This document shows positions 6,500 to 10,511 of a stretch of 10,511 bases of DNA, piece after piece. The notes below the pieces were generated by a model. It made no database searches. It was not told the DNA's origin and saw only the letters and a program-made list of their open reading frames with translations. Location: NCBI GenBank assembly GCA_018882825.1, contig VERC01000058.1:1-10511 (forward strand), written 5' to 3'. Both the position numbers and the translations under genes were made by a program. The DNA comes from Acidimicrobiia bacterium (GTDB taxonomy: Bacteria; Actinomycetota; Acidimicrobiia; Acidimicrobiales; Acidimicrobilacustridaceae). Every line of letters starts with the position of its first letter. Within the stretch, counting starts at the first letter, position 1.

Positions 6500-7983
6500 G
6501 GATCCTGCTCCCGTTGATCGTCGTCGCACCGCTGGCGTTCGCCGCACTCGCCGTCATGGTCAGCGGGCATCGTTCTCTCCAGCGCGCGTTGTCGATCATC
6601 GGGGTCTCGGTCGCGCTGGCTGCGTCCGTGGTCGTCCTTGTGGAGGTGGAGCGCCATGGCCCTGTCGCGGTCACGCTCGGGGCGTGGCCCGCTCCGGTCG
6701 GCATCACGCTCGTCGCCGATCTCCTCTCGGCTCTGCTCCTCGTCGTCGGCCTTGTGACTGTCCTCGCCGTTCTGGTCTTCGCCGTCGGGCAGAAGGGTGA
6801 CGATCACCTGCCGGCCTTCCATCCTGTCTATCTCGCACTGATCGCTGGTGTCTCCCTCTCGTTCATCACCGGGGATCTGTTCAATCTGTTCGTGGCCTTC
6901 GAGATCACACTCGTGGCGAGTTACGTGCTCATCACACTCGGTGGTGATCGGCAGCAGGTCCGTAATGGAACGACGTATGTGATCATCAACATGTTGACGT
7001 CGATCGCGTTCCTCGTAGCCATCGCGCTCGTCTACGCCATGACCGGGACCATGAACCTCGCCGATCTGGCTGGCCGGATCGGCGCCGCTCCCGATCACCT
7101 CCGAACGGCGCTGGCCATGCTGTTCCTCGTCGTCTTCGGGGTGAAGGCGGCGGTCTTTCCCGTCTTCTCCTGGCTACCGGATTCCTATCCCGCGGCAAGG
7201 GCTCCCATCGTCGCGGTCTTCGCTGGACTCCTCACCAAAGTCGGCGTGTACTCCCTCCTCAGAGTGCAGACCCTCATGTTCCCCTCTGATCGTCCGTCGG
7301 TGATCTTCCTCACACTTGCTGGATTCACGATGGTCGTCGGAGTCCTCGGCGCGATCGCCCAGAACGACATGAAGCGGATCCTGAGTTTCCACATCGTGAG
7401 TCAGATCGGTTACATGATCCTCGGAATCGGTCTCTTCACGGTGGCCGGTATCGCCGGTGCGGTGATGTTCCTGATCCACCAGATCCCGGTGAAGACGAGT
7501 CTCTTCCTCGTCAGTGGACTCGTCGAGGAGAGCGCCGGCTCCACCGCACTCGACCGGGTCGGTGGACTCGTCCGACGAACGCCGATCGCCGCAGTGCTCT
7601 TCGGTCTTGCGGCGCTCAGCCTGGCCGGGATTCCCCCCTTCTCGGGATTCGTCGGGAAACTCTCGTTGGTGGAGGCCGGTTTCGGTGTCCATGCCTACGT
7701 GATCGTCGGAGTGAGCCTCTTCGTCAGTCTCCTGACGTTGTTCTCGATGGTGAAAATCTGGAATGGGGTCTTCTGGGGAACGGCTGAGCAACCGATGGTG
7801 CCGACCGTGGCGCCGGGGACGATCGTGAACGCACCTCGGGTGATGACCGGAGCCACGGTGTTCCTGGTCGGTGTGACGGTGGCGATCGCAGTCCTGGCGG
7901 GACCGATCTACGAACTCAGCGTCCGCGCCGCAGAGGGACTCGTCCATCCCTCTGCGTACGTCGACGCAGTATTGGGGCGGTGA
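6496..7983 (+). CDS. mrpD: Na+(K+)/H+ antiporter subunit MrpD (MnhD)
   Basis: A 495-residue polytopic subunit, homologous to complex I NuoM/NuoN and the second large ion-translocating protein of the Mrp complex. The key membrane residues are in place: Glu136 in LFVAFEITLVASY, Lys217 in FGVKAAVFPVFSWLPDSYP, Lys248 in LLTKVGVYSLLR, Lys293 in QNDMKRILSFHIVSQIGYM, His328 and Lys333 in IHQIPVKTSLFLVSG, and Lys388 in FSGFVGKL. The length is normal for the family. The frame stays open 40 codons further upstream into mrpC, but ATG 6496 is chosen because the protein begins there like its relatives (MRILLPLIVVAPL), GAGGA lies nine bases before it, and it makes the same ATGA overlap as the other junctions. 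Confidence 0.96.
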   Translation: MRILLPLIVVAPLAFAALAVMVSGHRSLQRALSIIGVSVALAASVVVLVEVERHGPVAVTLGAWPAPVGITLVADLLSALLLVVGLVTVLAVLVFAVGQKGDDHLPAFHPVYLALIAGVSLSFITGDLFNLFVAFEITLVASYVLITLGGDRQQVRNGTTYVIINMLTSIAFLVAIALVYAMTGTMNLADLAGRIGAAPDHLRTALAMLFLVVFGVKAAVFPVFSWLPDSYPAARAPIVAVFAGLLTKVGVYSLLRVQTLMFPSDRPSVIFLTLAGFTMVVGVLGAIAQNDMKRILSFHIVSQIGYMILGIGLFTVAGIAGAVMFLIHQIPVKTSLFLVSGLVEESAGSTALDRVGGLVRRTPIAAVLFGLAALSLAGIPPFSGFVGKLSLVEAGFGVHAYVIVGVSLFVSLLTLFSMVKIWNGVFWGTAEQPMVPTVAPGTIVNAPRVMTGATVFLVGVTVAIAVLAGPIYELSVRAAEGLVHPSAYVDAVLGR

Positions 7984-8561
7984 ACGACGTGGGTCGAGGA
8001 CATGGTCCGATGCGCTCCGCAGTACGGCTGCTCGCGCGTGCCGCAGCGCTCATCTTCGTCTGGGTGGCACTCTGGGGTTCACCTTCGGTCGGGAATCTCC
8101 TGAGCGGAGTGGTCGTGGTGATCATCGTCTTCGCGGTGTTCCCGAGTGGTCCTGGTCGGACGGACGAAAGGGACATGGCCGTGGTCAGGCCTCTGGCGCC
8201 GTTCCGTTTCCTCGGGAGATTCTTCATGGAACTCGTCATGTCCACGATCTCGGTCGCCATTGCGGTGATCGCGCCTCGCAGACGGGTCCGGGAGGGCGTG
8301 GTGAAGGTCCGGCTCCGCTCGTCGTCGCCGGTGATCGGGACGATCGTGGCCAACGCGATCACACTCACGCCCGGCACCCTCACCGTCGATGCCGAGACCG
8401 ACCGGGCTCGCGGCACCCTTCTCCAGGTCCACGTCCTCGGTCTCGACGATCCCGAAGGCGTGCGCTCCACCGCCCTCGATCTCGAGCGATTGGCGATCGC
8501 GGCATTCGGTTCGACCGAGGACCGGGATCGACTCCGACGTTCGGAGGCCACGAGCCCGTGA
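7980..8561 (+). CDS. mrpE: Na+(K+)/H+ antiporter subunit MrpE (MnhE)
   Basis: A 193-residue membrane subunit of the MNHE family, placed between mrpD and mrpF as in all group 1 operons. Two N-terminal transmembrane helices (about 14-33 and 38-55) are followed by a third hydrophobic stretch (about 80-98) and a cytoplasmic domain carrying the family motif NAITLTPGTLTVD at 125-137. It is needed for a stable, active Mrp complex in bacteria where this was tested. The start is uncertain. GTG 7980 gives a GTGA overlap with the mrpD stop like the other junctions, but has a poor ribosome binding site. ATG 8010 (Met11) has GAGGA at 7996-8000 with a nine-base spacer and gives the more typical N-terminus MRSAVRLLARAAAL. 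The C-terminus (176-193) is highly charged. Confidence 0.92.
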   Translation: MNDVGRGHGPMRSAVRLLARAAALIFVWVALWGSPSVGNLLSGVVVVIIVFAVFPSGPGRTDERDMAVVRPLAPFRFLGRFFMELVMSTISVAIAVIAPRRRVREGVVKVRLRSSSPVIGTIVANAITLTPGTLTVDAETDRARGTLLQVHVLGLDDPEGVRSTALDLERLAIAAFGSTEDRDRLRRSEATSP

Positions 8562-8818
8562 GCACGGTCACACTCCTCTGCCTGGTCCTCGTCTCGGTGG
8601 GGGCCCTTCTCACCACCGTGCGCGTGGTTCTCGGGCCCTCGATCGCCGACAGGGTCGTGGCGACGGATCTCCTGCTGACGTTGCTCACCATGGGCGCAGG
8701 GATCCTCTCGGCCCGGACGGGGAACGGGACGTACCTCATCGTGATGGTGGTGATCGCCGTCCTCGGATTCCTGGGCACGGCGATGGTGGCGCGCTTCATC
8801 GAGGGGAGGGGCCCATGA
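8558..8818 (+). CDS. mrpF: Na+(K+)/H+ antiporter subunit MrpF (MnhF)
   Basis: An 86-residue, three-helix membrane protein and the smallest Mrp subunit, at its usual place between mrpE and mrpG. The signature VLGPSIADRVVATDLL (24-39) contains the conserved acidic residues Asp31 and Asp37; aspartates in this region matter for antiport in Bacillus MrpF. A TGNGTYL stretch (54-60) and a final helix with VIAVLGFLGTAMVARFI follow. The start is GTG 8558, overlapping the mrpE stop by GTGA, with GGAGG at 8543-8547 ten bases upstream. Its stop overlaps the mrpG start by four bases. Length is normal. Confidence 0.95.
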   Translation: MSTVTLLCLVLVSVGALLTTVRVVLGPSIADRVVATDLLLTLLTMGAGILSARTGNGTYLIVMVVIAVLGFLGTAMVARFIEGRGP

Positions 8819-9138
8819 CGCCGATCGAGGTGATTGCGGCGGTCCTTCTCCTGCTGGGCTCCGCTCTGGCGTTGTTGTCGGGCATCGGCATCGTCCGTCT
8901 CCCTGACGTCTTCGCTCGGATGCATGCGGCAACGAAGCCCGCCACACTCGGTCTGATGTTGGTGTGCATCGGCGTTGCCCTGGTGGACACCTCGCTCGCC
9001 GATATCGGAAAACTCGTGCTCGTCATCGTTCTCCAGTTCCTCACGGCACCGGTGGGAGCGCACATGGTCGGGCGCGCCTCGTATCGCATCGGCGGACTCC
9101 TCCATCCCGACACGGTGATCGACGACTCCGAGGTCTGA
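8815..9138 (+). CDS. mrpG: Na+(K+)/H+ antiporter subunit MrpG (MnhG)
   Basis: A 107-residue membrane subunit with three helices (about 5-25, 43-58 and 65-83), the last gene of the mrp operon. The family signature IGIVRLPDVFARMHAATKPA is at 24-43, and LTAPVGAHMVGRAS at 76-89 is also typical. ATG 8815 follows GAGGGGAGGGG (8801-8811) and overlaps the mrpF stop as ATGA. The frame is open further upstream, but only as a shadow of mrpE and mrpF. The operon ends here, 32 bases before the stop of the convergent acyl-CoA dehydrogenase gene. Confidence 0.95.
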   Translation: MTPIEVIAAVLLLLGSALALLSGIGIVRLPDVFARMHAATKPATLGLMLVCIGVALVDTSLADIGKLVLVIVLQFLTAPVGAHMVGRASYRIGGLLHPDTVIDDSEV

Positions 9139-9142
9139 TCGG

Positions 9143-9163
9143 GACCGTCGGAGTTCGACGGTC
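9143..9163. terminator. Perfect inverted repeat between convergent genes, probable bidirectional terminator
   Basis: GACCGTCG (9143-9150) and CGACGGTC (9156-9163) form eight uninterrupted base pairs around a GAGTT loop. The element fills most of the 32-base gap between the mrpG stop and the stop of the opposing acyl-CoA dehydrogenase gene, and being symmetric it could act for both strands. There is no T-tract on either side, as is common for terminators in high-GC actinobacteria. Confidence 0.65.
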
Positions 9164-9170
9164 GGGGGTC

Positions 9171-10393
<1,223 letters not shown>

Positions 10394-10394
<1 letters not shown>

Positions 10395-10511
10395 CAGGCG
10401 CCGGCCCGGCCGTAGTCGTCCTCGAGGCGGACGATGTCGTCCTCGCCGAAGTAGGAACCGGTCTGCACCTCGATGAACACGAGTGGTGTCGCGCCGTCGT
10501 TGCGTACACGG
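10394..10511 (-). CDS. C-terminus of a mannose-6-phosphate isomerase type II cupin protein (5' part outside the window)
   Basis: Reading leftwards from base 10510, 38 codons end in TGA at 10396-10394. The peptide contains [12 protein letters not shown] followed by [14 protein letters not shown], the well-known end of the cupin domain found at the C-terminus of ManC/AlgA bifunctional enzymes and in free-standing phosphomannose isomerase type II cupins. The family interconverts mannose-6-phosphate and fructose-6-phosphate for GDP-mannose and polysaccharide synthesis. Whether this is a small stand-alone cupin or the end of a bifunctional protein cannot be judged, as the start lies to the right. 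The stop codon overlaps the acyl-CoA dehydrogenase start by one base (TGATG), so the two genes are likely cotranscribed. Confidence 0.85.

Noticed and set aside
7174..7947. Minus-strand open frame of 257 codons opposite mrpD
   Set aside because: The Asp/Glu/His-rich translation is the expected antisense of a hydrophobic membrane protein.
10400..10410. GCCGG-C-CCGGC palindrome at the end of the cupin gene
   Set aside because: Lies in coding sequence of GC-rich Gly/Arg/Ala codons and has no room for a hairpin loop; likely chance.

Overview
The window is high-GC, gene-dense DNA with the compact style of a free-living actinobacterium. GTG starts, leaderless-looking genes and four-base gene overlaps all fit this. 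The gene set (TadE-like pilus protein, MrfA-type helicase, seven-subunit Mrp antiporter, ACAD10/11-type acyl-CoA dehydrogenase, mannose-phosphate-isomerase cupin) suggests an aquatic or marine actinobacterium, perhaps Acidimicrobiia. The class is an inference from overall feel, not proven by any single gene. No rRNA, tRNA, CRISPR array, insertion sequence or phage gene was seen.

Left part (1-3052): the 3' end of a TadE-like pseudopilin/secretion gene runs rightwards and converges, with overlapping 3' ends, on a leftward 765-residue DEAD/DEAH helicase of the MrfA (YprA) family with a C-terminal four-cysteine cluster. Divergent from the helicase is a small STAS-domain protein of the anti-sigma-factor-antagonist type. 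Only 54 bp separate these two starts, and each start has a TAnnnT -10 element 6-7 bases before it, so both mRNAs are probably leaderless.

Centre (3053-9138): a 146-base intergenic leader is followed by a complete group 1 mrpABCDEFG operon encoding the multisubunit Na+(K+)/H+ antiporter. All seven genes are in the usual order, and every one of the six junctions can be read as an exact four-base ATGA or GTGA overlap. The two large subunits, MrpA and MrpD, keep the membrane glutamate and lysine residues used for proton translocation. The leader can fold into a compact three-way junction just before a very strong Shine-Dalgarno sequence. A cation-sensing cis-regulatory RNA, for example of the Na+-I (DUF1646) class, is an attractive but unproven explanation and is the best lead in the window.

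Right part (9139-10511): a perfect 8-bp inverted repeat in a 32-base gap separates the mrp operon from a convergent leftward pair. This pair is the C-terminus of a mannose-6-phosphate isomerase type II cupin and, translationally coupled to it by a TGATG overlap, a 407-residue acyl-CoA dehydrogenase. Apart from the leader RNA and a few lineage oddities, this is ordinary chromosomal housekeeping and ion-homeostasis content rather than an obvious accessory island.
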